DNA of 64,000 nt from Opitutaceae bacterium (GCA_027482185.1 JAIXWF010000014.1:1-64000), one strand, 5' to 3'. Counted from the first letter of the stretch, positions 15,924 to 24,944 are shown. The notes: generated by a model not told the origin, from the letters alone. Translations and numbers: made by a program.

Positions 15924-17489
15924 ATGAACTCCGAACACCAATCTCCTTCCGACGATCACTCCCTCTGCTCGGACCATGGCGGCGAAAACCCCACGGTCTG
16001 GGATCTTCCGCAGGTCCCGCTGGGCCTGAAACAGGAATGGCTGCAACTCGAGACGCGGCGCCACTTCCTCGGCCGCGGTGTGCGCGCCCTCGGTTTCGCG
16101 GGCCTCGCGACGCTGCTCGGGAAACAGATGCCGTCCGCGCTCGCGAACAGCGCCCCGGCGGGCGGCGTACCGTCGTTGCCGATGCCGCATTACGCGCCGA
16201 AGGCGAAGCGCGCGATCTACCTCTTCATGGCGGGCTCGCCGTCCCAGTTCGAAACCTGGGATTACAAGCCGGCGCTCGCGGACATGTTCGACAAGGACCT
16301 GCCGGAGTCCGTGCGCGGCGGCCAGGTGCTCACGGGCATGACCGCGAGCCAGGCGCGTTTCCCGATCGCGCCGAGCATCTACAAATTCGCGCGCCACGGC
16401 AAAGCCGGGCATTGGATTTCGGAACTCTTTCCCTACACGGCGAAGATCGCGGACGAACTCTGCGTGATGAAGTCGCTGCACACCGAGGCGATCAACCACG
16501 AGCCGGCGATCTTGCAGATTACGACGGGCAACATGTTCCCCGGCCGCCCGTCGATCGGCGCGTGGCTGTCCTACGGGCTCGGCGCGATGAACGAGGAGCT
16601 GCCGACCTTCGTGGTGATGACGTCGAAGATGCCGCACCGCACCAACGTGCAGGCGCTCTCGAACCGGCTCTGGTCCTCGGGTTTCCTTTCCCCCGAGCAC
16701 GCGGCCGTCGCCCTGCGCGCGGGCAGCGATCCCGTGCTGCACCTGAACAATCCCGCCGGCATCGGCGGCGACGTGCGCCGCGCGATGATCGACGGCGTCA
16801 ACGACCTCAACCGCCAGCTCTTCGAGCGCGTCGGTGATCCGGAGACCAACGCCCGCATCGCGCAGTACGAAATGGCGTTCCGCATGCAGACCTCGGTGCC
16901 GGAGCTGGCCGATCTTTCGACCGAGCCGCAGTCGACTTGGGACCTCTACGGGCCGAAGGCGAAGGAGCCGGGGACCTTCGCGTACAATTGCCTCATGGCC
17001 CGCCGGCTCGCGGAGCGCGGCGTGCGTTTCACGCAGGTTTTCCTGCGCAGCTGGGACCAGCACAGCCGGCTGCCGGAGAACATCAAATTGATGGCGGAGG
17101 ATTCGGACCGCGCGAGCTACGCGTTGGTCACGGATCTCAAGCGCCGCGGTTTGCTCGACGACACCGTCGTGATCTGGGGCGGCGAATTCGGCCGCACCGT
17201 CTATTCGCAGGGCACGTTGACGCCGACGAACTACGGCCGCGACCACCACCCGCGCTGTTTCAGCATGTGGATGGCCGGCGGCGGCGTGAAGCCGGGCGTC
17301 TCGTTCGGCGAGACCGACGATTTCTCCTACAACATCGTGAAAGACCCGGTGCACATCCGCGATTTGCACGCGACGCTGCTGCACCTCTTCGGCCTCGATC
17401 ACAACAAACTCAGCTACAAACACCTCGGCCTCGACCAGCGCCTCACCGGCGTGCTGCCGGCCCAAGTGATCCATGACATCCTCGCTTAA
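15924..17489 (+). CDS. DUF1501 domain protein, Tat-exported
   Basis: The 521-residue protein belongs to the DUF1501 (sulfatase-fold-like) family. An N-terminal cytoplasmic extension is followed by a twin-arginine motif (TRRHFLGRGVRALGFAG, RR at residues 45-46). The family stretches KRAIYLFMAGSPSQFETWD, NHEPAILQITTG, RPSIGAWLSYGLG, VIWGGEFGRT and GRDHHPRCFSMWMAGGGV follow. These proteins are almost always encoded next to a DUF1549/DUF1553 cytochrome, as here. The pairing suggests joint action in the periplasm, but the reaction is unknown. The end overlaps the next gene's start by 17 bp. Confidence 0.92.
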   Translation: MNSEHQSPSDDHSLCSDHGGENPTVWDLPQVPLGLKQEWLQLETRRHFLGRGVRALGFAGLATLLGKQMPSALANSAPAGGVPSLPMPHYAPKAKRAIYLFMAGSPSQFETWDYKPALADMFDKDLPESVRGGQVLTGMTASQARFPIAPSIYKFARHGKAGHWISELFPYTAKIADELCVMKSLHTEAINHEPAILQITTGNMFPGRPSIGAWLSYGLGAMNEELPTFVVMTSKMPHRTNVQALSNRLWSSGFLSPEHAAVALRAGSDPVLHLNNPAGIGGDVRRAMIDGVNDLNRQLFERVGDPETNARIAQYEMAFRMQTSVPELADLSTEPQSTWDLYGPKAKEPGTFAYNCLMARRLAERGVRFTQVFLRSWDQHSRLPENIKLMAEDSDRASYALVTDLKRRGLLDDTVVIWGGEFGRTVYSQGTLTPTNYGRDHHPRCFSMWMAGGGVKPGVSFGETDDFSYNIVKDPVHIRDLHATLLHLFGLDHNKLSYKHLGLDQRLTGVLPAQVIHDILA

Positions 17490-18366
17490 ACTTTCCGCGC
17501 TGCTCCTCGCCGCCGTGGGCGCGCTGCGGGCGGAGACGACGTTTTTCCAGGCGCGCGTCGCGCCGATCATGGAGCGGCACTGCGTGGTCTGCCACGGGCT
17601 CGAGAAACAGAAGGGCAAACTGCGGCTCGATTCCTTCGAGGCGATGCAGCTGGGCGGCGACTCCGGTCCGAGCCTGAAGCCCGGCGACGCGAAGGGCAGC
17701 GAACTTTACCGGCGCATCATGTTGCCGGCGGATGACGAGGAGGTGATGCCGAGCGACGGGAAACCGTTGCTCGCGGCCAACGAGAAGAAACTCATCGAAC
17801 TCTGGATTGCGGCGGGGGCATCGAAGACGGCGCCGTTGTCGGATTTTGCCGGGGCGCCGCCGTTGGTGGCCGGCAAGGCCGCTCCGACCGTGGCGTTGGC
17901 GCCGGACTGGCGGCCGCGCGCCGCGGAGATTGCCAAATTGGAATCGACTCTTGGCGTGCGGTTGCGCCCGCGTTCGCAGGTGCCGACGGACGGATTGGTT
18001 CTGCGCACCGCGAGCGCGCCGCGGCGGGCGACCGACGCCGCGCTGGCGCAACTCGCGCCCGTGGCCGATTTGATTGTCGAGGCGGAGCTGGCGCGCACGC
18101 CGATATCCGACGCGAGCCTCAAGGTCGTCGCGACGTTTGCCAATTTGCGCAGCCTCGATTTGACCCGGACCAAGATCAGCTCGGCCGGATTGGCGGCGCT
18201 GCAGGGGCTGCGTCACCTCGAGACGCTCAATCTCACCGAGACGGAGATCGATGCCGCGGGTGTCGCGGCGGTGAAGACGATGCCGTCGTTGCAACGTCTC
18301 GCGCTTTTCGGTTCGAAGGCGGAGCCTGCCGCGGCCGCGGCGCCGGGCGCAGGGGGCCAGCCGTGA
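17473..18366 (+). CDS. PSCyt1-type c cytochrome with leucine-rich repeat tail
   Basis: The 297-residue secreted protein has a signal peptide (~1-20) and a planctomycete-type cytochrome domain with one haem site (CVVCHG at residue 37; RLDSFEAMQLGG, ELYRRIMLPADDEEVMPS). The C-terminal half has leucine-rich repeats (LRSLDLTRTKISSAGLAAL, LETLNLTETEIDAAGVAAV). The start overlaps the DUF1501 gene by 17 bp and the stop overlaps the next GTG (GTGA), so the three genes and the phosphatase are probably co-translated. LRR tails like this may serve protein interaction. No substrate is implied. Confidence 0.88.
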   Translation: MTSSLKLSALLLAAVGALRAETTFFQARVAPIMERHCVVCHGLEKQKGKLRLDSFEAMQLGGDSGPSLKPGDAKGSELYRRIMLPADDEEVMPSDGKPLLAANEKKLIELWIAAGASKTAPLSDFAGAPPLVAGKAAPTVALAPDWRPRAAEIAKLESTLGVRLRPRSQVPTDGLVLRTASAPRRATDAALAQLAPVADLIVEAELARTPISDASLKVVATFANLRSLDLTRTKISSAGLAALQGLRHLETLNLTETEIDAAGVAAVKTMPSLQRLALFGSKAEPAAAAAPGAGGQP

Positions 18367-19019
18367 GGGTGCGGGCGTTGGGATGGTTGGCGTTGGGGTG
18401 GGTGGCGGCGTTGGCCGGTTGCGCGGGCGTGAGCCGCGAGCCGGTGAACCTGGACGTTCGCAAAACGGAAATCCGGAATTACGTGCGCGCGGGCGACTAT
18501 GCGCGCGAGATCGCGGCGGTGGCGGCCGAGGCGGACCGGTGGATCGCGCAACGCGCGGCGCGCGGCGGCGCCCAGCTGACGATGGTGTTCGACCTCGACG
18601 AGACGTTGCTCGATAACCTCTCGCACATGGAGGAAAACGATTTCGCGTGGATCCGCGACCGTTGGACCGTGTGGGTGGCGGAGGCGCGGGCGCCGGCGAT
18701 CGCGCCGGTGCGCGAGGTGTACCGCACGGCGCGCCGGCTCGGCGTCGACGTGGTCTATATCACCGGCCGGCCCGAGCGGGACCGGCCGGGCACGGAGCGC
18801 AATCTCAAGGCGATCGGCTGCGACGATTACGCGGCGCTGATCTGCAAACCCGATGCCGAGAAAGGACCGTCGGCGGCCTACAAGACGGCGGCGCGGAAAC
18901 GGCTCGCGGAGGCGGGCCGCACGATCATCGCGAATCTCGGCGACCAGGAAAGCGACCTGAGCGGCGGCTATGCCGAGCGGACCTTCAAGTTGCCGAATCC
19001 GTTCTATCGGACGGAGTGA
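18363..19019 (+). CDS. Class B/e(P4)-type acid phosphatase lipoprotein (HAD superfamily)
   Basis: The 218-residue protein has a lipobox (LAGC, Cys near residue 20) for outer-membrane anchoring. The acid phosphatase HAD core has the nucleophile motif I FDLDETLLDN near residues 74-83, motif II in VVYITGRPERDR and the acidic motif in NLGDQESDL. The GTG start overlaps the previous stop. The likely role is periplasmic dephosphorylation of nucleotides or other phosphomonoesters. Length and motif spacing suit the family. The gene ends the 12.5-19 kb operon. Confidence 0.88.
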   Translation: MRVRALGWLALGWVAALAGCAGVSREPVNLDVRKTEIRNYVRAGDYAREIAAVAAEADRWIAQRAARGGAQLTMVFDLDETLLDNLSHMEENDFAWIRDRWTVWVAEARAPAIAPVREVYRTARRLGVDVVYITGRPERDRPGTERNLKAIGCDDYAALICKPDAEKGPSAAYKTAARKRLAEAGRTIIANLGDQESDLSGGYAERTFKLPNPFYRTE

Positions 19020-19035
19020 ACGGTTGCCGTCGGCG

Positions 19036-19495
19036 CAATTGGTCCAAGGCAAGGACAGGAGGGACAGGACCTGGTTTGAGGATGAAAAAGGACGGGTGAG
19101 TTTCTCGCGCGTGGGCGTGCGCCAAGTCCACGATTCCATCCTGTAGATCCTGTGCTTGGGCGTCCCGTAAATCCTGTCCCTTGAATTGGAGATTTGGGAT
19201 CGCGGAATACCGGACCAAGGCAGGGACAGGACGGACAGGATCCGGGCACAGGATGAAACAGGACGGATGATTGTGGGTAAGGCAGGGGAAGCGGCCGAGA
19301 ATCCGTCCTGTAGATCCTGCGCATGGGCGTCCTGTAAATCCTGTCCCTTGAATTGGAGATTTGGGATCGCGGAATACCGGACCAAGGCAGGGACAGGACG
19401 GAAAGGATCCGGGCACAGGAGGAAACAGGATCGGAAGGTGAAGCCCCTGGGTTCTTTCCGGTTCATCCACTGCTTCCGCGTCCTGTCCTTCCTGT
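19036..19495. repeat. Tandem ~166-bp minisatellite built from ACAGGA(C/T)-type short repeats
   Basis: Two long units begin at gatcctg (19146 and 19312, period 166 bp) and share a nearly identical ~75-bp stretch from gtaaatcctgtccc through aaggcagggacagg. A partial third unit precedes them (~19036-19145). Inside, acagg words recur at about 9-13 bp on one strand and cctgt words on the other, so each unit can fold back. It fills the 19020-19570 gap, where no gene is seen. Confidence 0.8.
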
Positions 19496-19570
19496 CCCCC
19501 GATCGGCCCGCGTATGTGCTCGCGGGTGGCGAGGGCTCCGCTATGCGGATGCGTCCCCGCTTTGCCCCGC

Positions 19571-21502
19571 ATGAAATCCCGTTTTTCCAATCTCCTCTTC
19601 GCGGCGTTGGTTCCGTGCACCTCGGCGGTGGCGGCGGTGCCGCCGGCGCAATTGCCGTCCTTCGAAGTCATCGCGGCGCCGATTGTCGGCGACACCACGG
19701 TCGACCGTTTCGGGCGGCAGACGACGTCGATTGGTCCGGAGCAATTGGCGGCGTTGAACGCCGCCGATTTGGCCTCGGCGCTGCGGCGCACGCCGGGCGT
19801 GACGATCACGCGTTACAACGCCGTCGGCGCCTTCGGCGGCGGCGAGGGCGGGGCGGTGCTGTTGCGCGGCCTGGGCTCGAGCCGGCCGGGCGGCGAGGTG
19901 CGCACCTTGCTCGACGGCGTGCCCGTGGCCAACGGCGTCTTCAACCACCCGCTGCTCGATCTGTTGCCCGTTGAATTGGTCGGCGGCATCGAGGTCATGC
20001 GCCGCGCCGAACCGTTGACGGCGGGCAATATGTTCGCGGGCGTGAGCCTGACGGCGCCGCGAGTGACGCAGCCCGGCGGCTTCGTGCAGCTGTCCGGCTC
20101 GGCGGGCAGTTTCGGGGCGCGGAGCGAAACCTTCACCGCGGGCGGGCGGTTCGGGACCGGGGATTTCTTCCTCGGGCAGAACTACCGCACGGCGGACGGG
20201 CACCGCCCGGGGGCCGACGGCACGATGCGCAATGTGCTCGTGCGCGCGGCGTGGAGTCCGGTGGCGGCCTTGGAACTGAGCTACCTCGCGCACCGGTCCG
20301 ACAACCGCGCCGGCGATCCCGGCCCGGAAGCGGGCGCGGGCCTGCCGCCGACGCGCGGCGACGTTTACCTGACGGACGCGTGGCTGCACGCGGCGACGGC
20401 GGCGTGGACGCGCGCGGCCGGCGGCGGCAGCCTCAAGGCGTATCTGAATTCCGGCGACGGCAATTGGCTGCGGCGCACGACCTCGGCGAATGCCGACAGT
20501 TTGAACAACTACCGCGTGCGCGGCCTGCGCTGGACCGAAACGCAGCGCCCCTGGGAGGGCGGCGAACTCACGGGCGGGGCCGACGTCGAGTGGACGCGAG
20601 GCACGTCGCTGTCGGTGCCGCCGGCGGGGCGGACGCTCGTCTTCGGGCCGGAGACCTTCCGGCTGGCGTCGGCCTACGGCGGCGCGAACCACACTTGGAA
20701 AATCGGGAATGGCGGGACGATGACGCCGTCGGCCGGCGCGCGCGCCTACCGGCACGACCGATTCGGCGAGGCGACCTCGCCGCAGGCCGGCCTCGTGTGG
20801 CGGCAGGGCGCGTGGCAGGCGCACGCGAGCGTGGGCCGCGCGGTGCGTTTCCCGGGATTGGAAGTGGCGGCGTTTTCCACGGTCGCGATTCCGGCGCTGG
20901 GACAGAGCTGGCGTACGTTGAAGCCGGAGCGATTGACGCAATCGGAGATCGGCCTCGCGTACGAGGCGGCGAAGACCTGGCGCGCGGAAGTGACGCTGTT
21001 CCGCAACGCGGGCCGCGACCGTTACGTGTTCGTGCCGCCACCCCCGCCGCCGTTCCGTTTTCTCAACGTCGAGCGCTTCGAGACGGAGGGCGCGGAGTTC
21101 ACGCTGACGGCGCGGCCGATGGCGACGGTGTCGGTGTTTGCCGGTGTGGGCTTGCTGCGGACGACGCCGGGCGATTTGCCGTACGCGCCGAAGCGGACGC
21201 TGACGGGCGGGTTGACGTGGCGGATCCGCGACGGCCTCACCTTCAACGCGGACGCTTCGTATACAGGCGAGCAATATGCCGGCGCGCAGGCGCGGGCGAA
21301 CGGCGCGCCGAACACGGAACGCGTCGGCGCCTTCGCGCTGCTCAACCTGCGACTCGCGTACGCGTTGCCGGTCGCTTGGGCGGTGCGGAAGACCGAGGTG
21401 TTTGTCGCCGGGGACAACGTGCTCGACCGCGACTACCGGTACCGTCCGGGCTACCCGATGCCGGGCGCCGGCTTCACGGCGGGGGCAACGATCAGGTTCT
21501 GA
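19571..21502 (+). CDS. TonB-dependent receptor (small, BtuB/metallophore-like)
   Basis: The 643-residue outer-membrane receptor has a signal peptide (~1-22). The plug reads LNAADLASALRRTPGVTITR, VLLRGLGSSRPGGEVRTLLDG and EVMRRAEPLTAGNMFAG, and the barrel ends in the strand GAGFTAGATIRF. There is no STN domain, so transport without FecI/R signalling is expected. The size and the conserved DNVLDRDYRYRPGYPMPG end are typical of BtuB/iron-siderophore receptors rather than of the large polysaccharide receptors elsewhere in the window. The ligand is unknown. The ATG at 19571 is chosen for its signal peptide. The gene converges on the OppA-like gene. Confidence 0.88.
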   Translation: MKSRFSNLLFAALVPCTSAVAAVPPAQLPSFEVIAAPIVGDTTVDRFGRQTTSIGPEQLAALNAADLASALRRTPGVTITRYNAVGAFGGGEGGAVLLRGLGSSRPGGEVRTLLDGVPVANGVFNHPLLDLLPVELVGGIEVMRRAEPLTAGNMFAGVSLTAPRVTQPGGFVQLSGSAGSFGARSETFTAGGRFGTGDFFLGQNYRTADGHRPGADGTMRNVLVRAAWSPVAALELSYLAHRSDNRAGDPGPEAGAGLPPTRGDVYLTDAWLHAATAAWTRAAGGGSLKAYLNSGDGNWLRRTTSANADSLNNYRVRGLRWTETQRPWEGGELTGGADVEWTRGTSLSVPPAGRTLVFGPETFRLASAYGGANHTWKIGNGGTMTPSAGARAYRHDRFGEATSPQAGLVWRQGAWQAHASVGRAVRFPGLEVAAFSTVAIPALGQSWRTLKPERLTQSEIGLAYEAAKTWRAEVTLFRNAGRDRYVFVPPPPPPFRFLNVERFETEGAEFTLTARPMATVSVFAGVGLLRTTPGDLPYAPKRTLTGGLTWRIRDGLTFNADASYTGEQYAGAQARANGAPNTERVGAFALLNLRLAYALPVAWAVRKTEVFVAGDNVLDRDYRYRPGYPMPGAGFTAGATIRF

Positions 21503-21527
21503 TCCGTCGCCGCTACAGGCGGCGGCG

Positions 21528-21660
21528 GAGTTGAGAGATGAGAGTTGAGGGCTGAGAGACGGAAGCGGGACAGATACCCCAAAAAAAAATCCGTCCGCGG
21601 CGGCGCCGCGTATCGATCGGTGGTTCGGTCTCTCAACCCTCAGCTCTCAACTCTCAACTG
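21528..21660. repeat. Inverted pair of heptamer arrays (TTGAGAG family) at a convergent junction
   Basis: The left arm at 21528-21558 (gttgagagatgagagttgag) and the right arm at 21629-21660 (ctctcaactctcaactg) are complementary. They frame a ~70-bp spacer between two convergent 3' ends. The structure could act as a bidirectional terminator, although neither arm is followed by a T tract. Confidence 0.75.
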
Positions 21661-21674
21661 CGCGGGTACCGCGC

Positions 21675-23324
21675 TTATTTGACCGCCGCCGCCGGGTCGA
21701 GGTAGACGCCCTTGAGCGGGTGGGTGTCGAGGAGGTTGCCGTACCAGCCTTTGACTTCGGGGCGGCGCAGGTTGTTGCGCGTGTAGAAATAGATCGGGGC
21801 GATGGGACTTTCGGCGGCGATGATTTCCTCGAGGCGCTGGTAAAGATCGTAGCGCTTGGCGTTGTCGGCGGTGCGGTTGGCCTCGGCGAAGATGCGGTCG
21901 TAGTCGGCGTTGCGCCAGCGGGTCATGTTGTTGCCGCTGTCGCCGGTCATGAGTTCGAGGAAGGTGCTCGGGTCGAGGTAGTCGCCGACCCAGGCGAAGC
22001 GGGCGATCTGGTAATTGCCGGAGCGCATCGAGACCGTCTGCACGCGCGCTTCCTGGTTCTGCATCGTGATTTCGATACCGAGGGTCTTGTTCCACATCTG
22101 CTGCAGGGCTTCGGCGATGAGGCGGTTGGCCTCGGTGGAGTTGTAGAGCAATTCGATCTTCGGGAAGCCCTTGCCCTCGGGGAAACCGGCCTCGGCGAGC
22201 AGGTGTTTCGCGGTTTCCGGATCGTGGACGACCTTGGTGCGGGAGTTGAAATCGGCGGTGTTGGGCGGCGTGAGGTGCCCGGCGGGGACCTGGCCGGCGC
22301 GGAGCACGTCGCGCACGAAACGCTCGCGGTCGATCGCGAGGGAGAGCGCGCGGCGGACGCGGGCGTCGTTCAACGGCGGCTTCTCGACGTTGAAGCGGAG
22401 GAAGAACGTGGCGAGGAAGACGTTGGGATTGAAGAACGGGGAATTCTCCGCGCGGTAGACCGGGATCTTGGAGATCGGCAGCGTCGACGTGACGTGCAAT
22501 TGGCCGGAGCGGAACGTGCGTTCCTCGGCGTCCTCGCTCTCGATCGGGTAGAACACGGCGGCCTGGAGCTTCACGGCGTCGCGGTCCCAGTAGTGCGGGT
22601 TTTTCGTCACGCGGATGAACTGGTGCGGTTTCCATTCCGCGAGGACGAAGTAGCCGTTGCCGACGTGGTTGCCGGGGCGGGTCCAGGCGGAGCCGCGCTG
22701 GGTGAGGCCGTTGTGTTTCTCGAGGGTCGGGCGGTGGAGCGGGTACCACGCGGCGTGGCAGATCATCGTGGGCAGGTACGGGACCGGGTATTCGAGATCG
22801 AGGACGAGGGTGTGGTCGTCGACGGCCTTGGCGCCGATCTGCGCGGGGTCGGCGAGTTTGCCGCCGTTGAAGGCCTGGCCGTTTTTCAGGACGTAGAGGA
22901 GCGAGGCGTATTCGGCGGCCAAGGACGGCGTGAGGATGCGGCGGAAGGCGAAAACGAAGTCGTGGGCGGTGACGGGTTCGCCGTTGGACCACTTGGCGGT
23001 GCGGCGGAGGTGGAAGGTCCAGGAGGTGGCGTCGGCGTTGTGTTCCCAGCGTTCGGCGACGGCGGGCACGGGCGTGGAGTCCTTCGGGTTGTACATCGCG
23101 AGACCTTCGAAGAGGGCCATCGTGATGTTGGAATCCTGGTGCGAGCTGATGACGTGCGGGTCGAGGTCGGTGGGCTCGGTGAGGTTGCCTATATGGATGA
23201 CCTGGTCGCGGTTGCCTTGGTCGACGGCGGTGCCGCGTTTGCCGCAGCCGGCGAGTCCGGCGGCGAGGACGGCGAGGGCGAGGCTGAAACCGAGGCGACC
23301 GGGGCGGGAAACGGGGAACAGCAT
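21675..23324 (-). CDS. Oligopeptide ABC transporter substrate-binding lipoprotein (OppA/SBP_bac_5)
   Basis: The 549-residue lipoprotein has a lipobox LAGC with Cys27. The SBP_bac_5 fold shows GNLTEPTDLDPHVISS at the mature N terminus, RTAKWSNGEPVTAHDFVFAF in the family signature region, RRALSLAIDRERF and LPxYxY-like elements near the end. This family binds peptides or other solutes for an ABC permease. No opp permease or ATPase is encoded nearby, so it must work with a system elsewhere or act as an orphan binder. Length is typical for OppA. Confidence 0.92.
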   Translation of the reverse strand: MLFPVSRPGRLGFSLALAVLAAGLAGCGKRGTAVDQGNRDQVIHIGNLTEPTDLDPHVISSHQDSNITMALFEGLAMYNPKDSTPVPAVAERWEHNADATSWTFHLRRTAKWSNGEPVTAHDFVFAFRRILTPSLAAEYASLLYVLKNGQAFNGGKLADPAQIGAKAVDDHTLVLDLEYPVPYLPTMICHAAWYPLHRPTLEKHNGLTQRGSAWTRPGNHVGNGYFVLAEWKPHQFIRVTKNPHYWDRDAVKLQAAVFYPIESEDAEERTFRSGQLHVTSTLPISKIPVYRAENSPFFNPNVFLATFFLRFNVEKPPLNDARVRRALSLAIDRERFVRDVLRAGQVPAGHLTPPNTADFNSRTKVVHDPETAKHLLAEAGFPEGKGFPKIELLYNSTEANRLIAEALQQMWNKTLGIEITMQNQEARVQTVSMRSGNYQIARFAWVGDYLDPSTFLELMTGDSGNNMTRWRNADYDRIFAEANRTADNAKRYDLYQRLEEIIAAESPIAPIYFYTRNNLRRPEVKGWYGNLLDTHPLKGVYLDPAAAVK

Positions 23325-23357
23325 AGCGCAGAGGAAAGGAACAGGCGGGGAAGGGAA

Positions 23358-23389
23358 AACAAAAAAGCCACGCGGCGGACCGCGTGGCT
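23358..23389 (-). terminator. Rho-independent terminator of the coiled-coil protein gene
   Basis: On the minus strand, a 9-bp perfect stem (gccacgcgg at 23367-23375 with ccgcgtggc at 23380-23388, 4-nt loop) is followed by a run of six T. It lies just after the stop codon at 23411 and just upstream of the OppA-like gene, separating the two transcripts. Confidence 0.9.
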
Positions 23390-23410
23390 CGGGGCAGAGG
23401 AGAATCCGCT

Positions 23411-24313
23411 TTACGGATTGGCCGGACGCGTGGGCGAGACGGGCGCGGGCTTGGCGGGGGCCGGGGCGGGCGCGGGGGCGGCCGGAGCGGCGGCGGGAAC
23501 GGCGGGTTGGGGGGCGGCGGCGTTGAGTTCGGTGAGGCGCTTGGAGATTTCGCTCATGCGGGCGACGAGCTGTTCCTCGACCTTCTTGCGGTCGCTGCTG
23601 TTGACGATGCTGAGGCTGGCGGCGTCGCGGACGACGTTGGCGGGCAGCGCGAGGAGGCGGGTGATCAGGCCCTGGTCCTTGAACGAGCTGAGGTAGAGGG
23701 CGGTGATCTCGTGGGAGAGCTTGAGGGCGTCCTGGGCGACGGCCTGGGTCTGCTGAAGATTGTTGTTCAGCTGCTGGTTCTTCGCGAGTTCGGCGGTGAG
23801 GACGTTGCCGACTTGGTCGGAGATGCGCTGGCTGTAGGCGCTGATGGATTCGCGGGTGAGGTTCTGGTCCTTGGCCATTTCGGCGAGGATGGGCTGGATG
23901 CGCTCGGCCATGCGGCCGGAGACCTTGTCGACCTGTTCGTTCTGCTGCTTCTCGGCTTCCTCGGCGGTCTTGGGCACGGGGTTGTAGGGCTGCATCTTCT
24001 TGGCGATGGCCTCGGCGAGGGCGTTCATGCGTTCGCCGTTGAGCTTCTGCACTTCCTCATCGGTGCGGAACATGTCGGCTTCGCGTTTCGAGATGGCGTC
24101 GCGGAGCAGTTTGTTGGTGGCCTCGATCTGGCGGCGGTTCTCCTCGGAGGCGGCCTTGAGGTCGTCGTTCTGCTGGCGCAGCGGGGCGAGTTCGGCCTGC
24201 TGCTTGAGGCCCATTTCCTTGACGGTCTGCTGGTGGAGCCAGAAGGCGCCGCCCACGATGAGGAGGGCGGTCAGGATGACGGCGGGGATCTGTTCTTTGA
24301 ATTTCTGCCACAT
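23411..24313 (-). CDS. Membrane-anchored coiled-coil protein of unknown function
   Basis: The 300-residue protein has one N-terminal membrane helix (residues ~9-26). A long charged, Gln-rich region of coiled-coil character follows (~30-130 and ~165-215, e.g. LKAASEENRRQIEATNKLL and AKNQQLNNNLQQTQAVAQDA). The C-terminal tail is rich in Pro and Ala and could span or bind the cell wall. The ATG at 24313 starts directly at the hydrophobic helix, and longer in-frame starts add unrelated sequence. No catalytic motif is seen. It is monocistronic, with its own terminator at 23358-23389. Confidence 0.8.
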   Translation of the reverse strand: MWQKFKEQIPAVILTALLIVGGAFWLHQQTVKEMGLKQQAELAPLRQQNDDLKAASEENRRQIEATNKLLRDAISKREADMFRTDEEVQKLNGERMNALAEAIAKKMQPYNPVPKTAEEAEKQQNEQVDKVSGRMAERIQPILAEMAKDQNLTRESISAYSQRISDQVGNVLTAELAKNQQLNNNLQQTQAVAQDALKLSHEITALYLSSFKDQGLITRLLALPANVVRDAASLSIVNSSDRKKVEEQLVARMSEISKRLTELNAAAPQPAVPAAAPAAPAPAPAPAKPAPVSPTRPANP

Positions 24314-24437
24314 GGTCGGAAGGGATTCGGAAGCGGGTTGGTGTCGGAACGTAGTGAACCGGTGGAGACAAAGGCAACGCCGGGTTGCTCCCGGCATTTG
24401 CGGTTGTTTTTCCGGACGGTCCGCGCACGGTGCCGCC

Positions 24438-24767
24438 ATGAGCCTGAATCGCTGCGAGCAGCGGATTTTCGACTACCTGCAAACCCAGCGCGACGAGCGC
24501 CAATTCTGGCAGGGCAAGGTGCGGAGCACGGTGAAAGCGGCGGGGGACGATTTCGCGGCGACGGCGCGGCTGGAACCGGAGCTGTGGCGCTATTACCAGG
24601 AACGGAGCGGCGTGGTGCCGGTTTTCAAAGACGCGGCGCGGCACGAAGGCCTGCGGCGGACCAGCATGAAAAATCTCGCGGAACTGATGATCCGGTTGTG
24701 GACGGAGCCCCGGCCGAAACCGAAAAAGCGTCCGGAGAACGATTTGGATGCCGTGATCGAAGGCTGA
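24438..24767 (+). CDS. Small conserved-looking hypothetical protein
   Basis: The 109-residue soluble protein is divergent from the coiled-coil gene and begins MSLNRCEQRIFDYLQTQRDE. It is rich in charged and aromatic residues (FWQGKVR, LEPELWRYYQERSG) and ends in a Lys/Pro-rich tail. The helical composition suggests a small all-alpha protein. No named domain is recognised, but codon use is normal for the window and the frame is well separated from neighbours, so I believe it is expressed. Confidence 0.65.
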   Translation: MSLNRCEQRIFDYLQTQRDERQFWQGKVRSTVKAAGDDFAATARLEPELWRYYQERSGVVPVFKDAARHEGLRRTSMKNLAELMIRLWTEPRPKPKKRPENDLDAVIEG

Positions 24768-24819
24768 TGCGGCCGGCGGCGGGCGCGGAAAAAAATGCGC
24801 GGGCGATTGGAACTTTGTG

Positions 24820-24944
24820 CATCCGGTGCTTACCTAGGGGCGTAACAATTTTCGAATTTCTCCTCCGCTTAGCGGTGGAGAATTGGGGTAAGTAAGAAAG
24901 CAATGGGCGGGTCGCTTAGGGGTAGGCGACCCGCCCTCTTTTTT
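24820..24944 (+). ncRNA. Structured small RNA candidate with intrinsic terminator
   Basis: Nested complementary segments make a long hairpin. CTTACC (24829-24834) pairs with GGTAAG (24887-24892), and CAATT (24846-24850) pairs with AATTG (24881-24885). ctcctccgc (24860-24868) pairs with gcggtggag (24872-24880) with one mismatch and a 3-nt loop. A strong terminator follows. The stretch is A/T-richer than its surroundings and lacks a convincing reading frame. The 5' end is not defined by the sequence. It might instead be a cis-acting leader that terminates, but no plus-strand gene follows within 3.7 kb. Confidence 0.5.
24905..24944 (+). terminator. Rho-independent terminator
   Basis: A perfect 11-bp stem (gggcgggtcgc at 24905-24915 with gcgacccgccc at 24926-24936) and a 10-nt loop are followed by tctttttt. 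It points to transcription on the plus strand that ends well after the 109-residue gene. Confidence 0.9.

Noticed and set aside
13017-17618. A very long open frame (over 1500 codons) on the minus strand opposite the DUF1549, DUF1501 and cytochrome genes
   Set aside because: It is antisense to three well-supported genes and its composition (Arg, Gly, Val, Glu rich) is the shadow expected in GC-rich DNA. No domain is recognisable.
19036-19495. Possible CRISPR array in the ACAGGA repeat region
   Set aside because: Repeats are degenerate, spaced irregularly, carry no distinct spacers and no cas genes are near. It is a minisatellite.
24820-24944. 6S RNA or a known riboswitch
   Set aside because: The fold lacks the long rod with a central bubble of 6S RNA, and there is no downstream plus-strand gene for a riboswitch to control. 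Kept as an unassigned RNA candidate.
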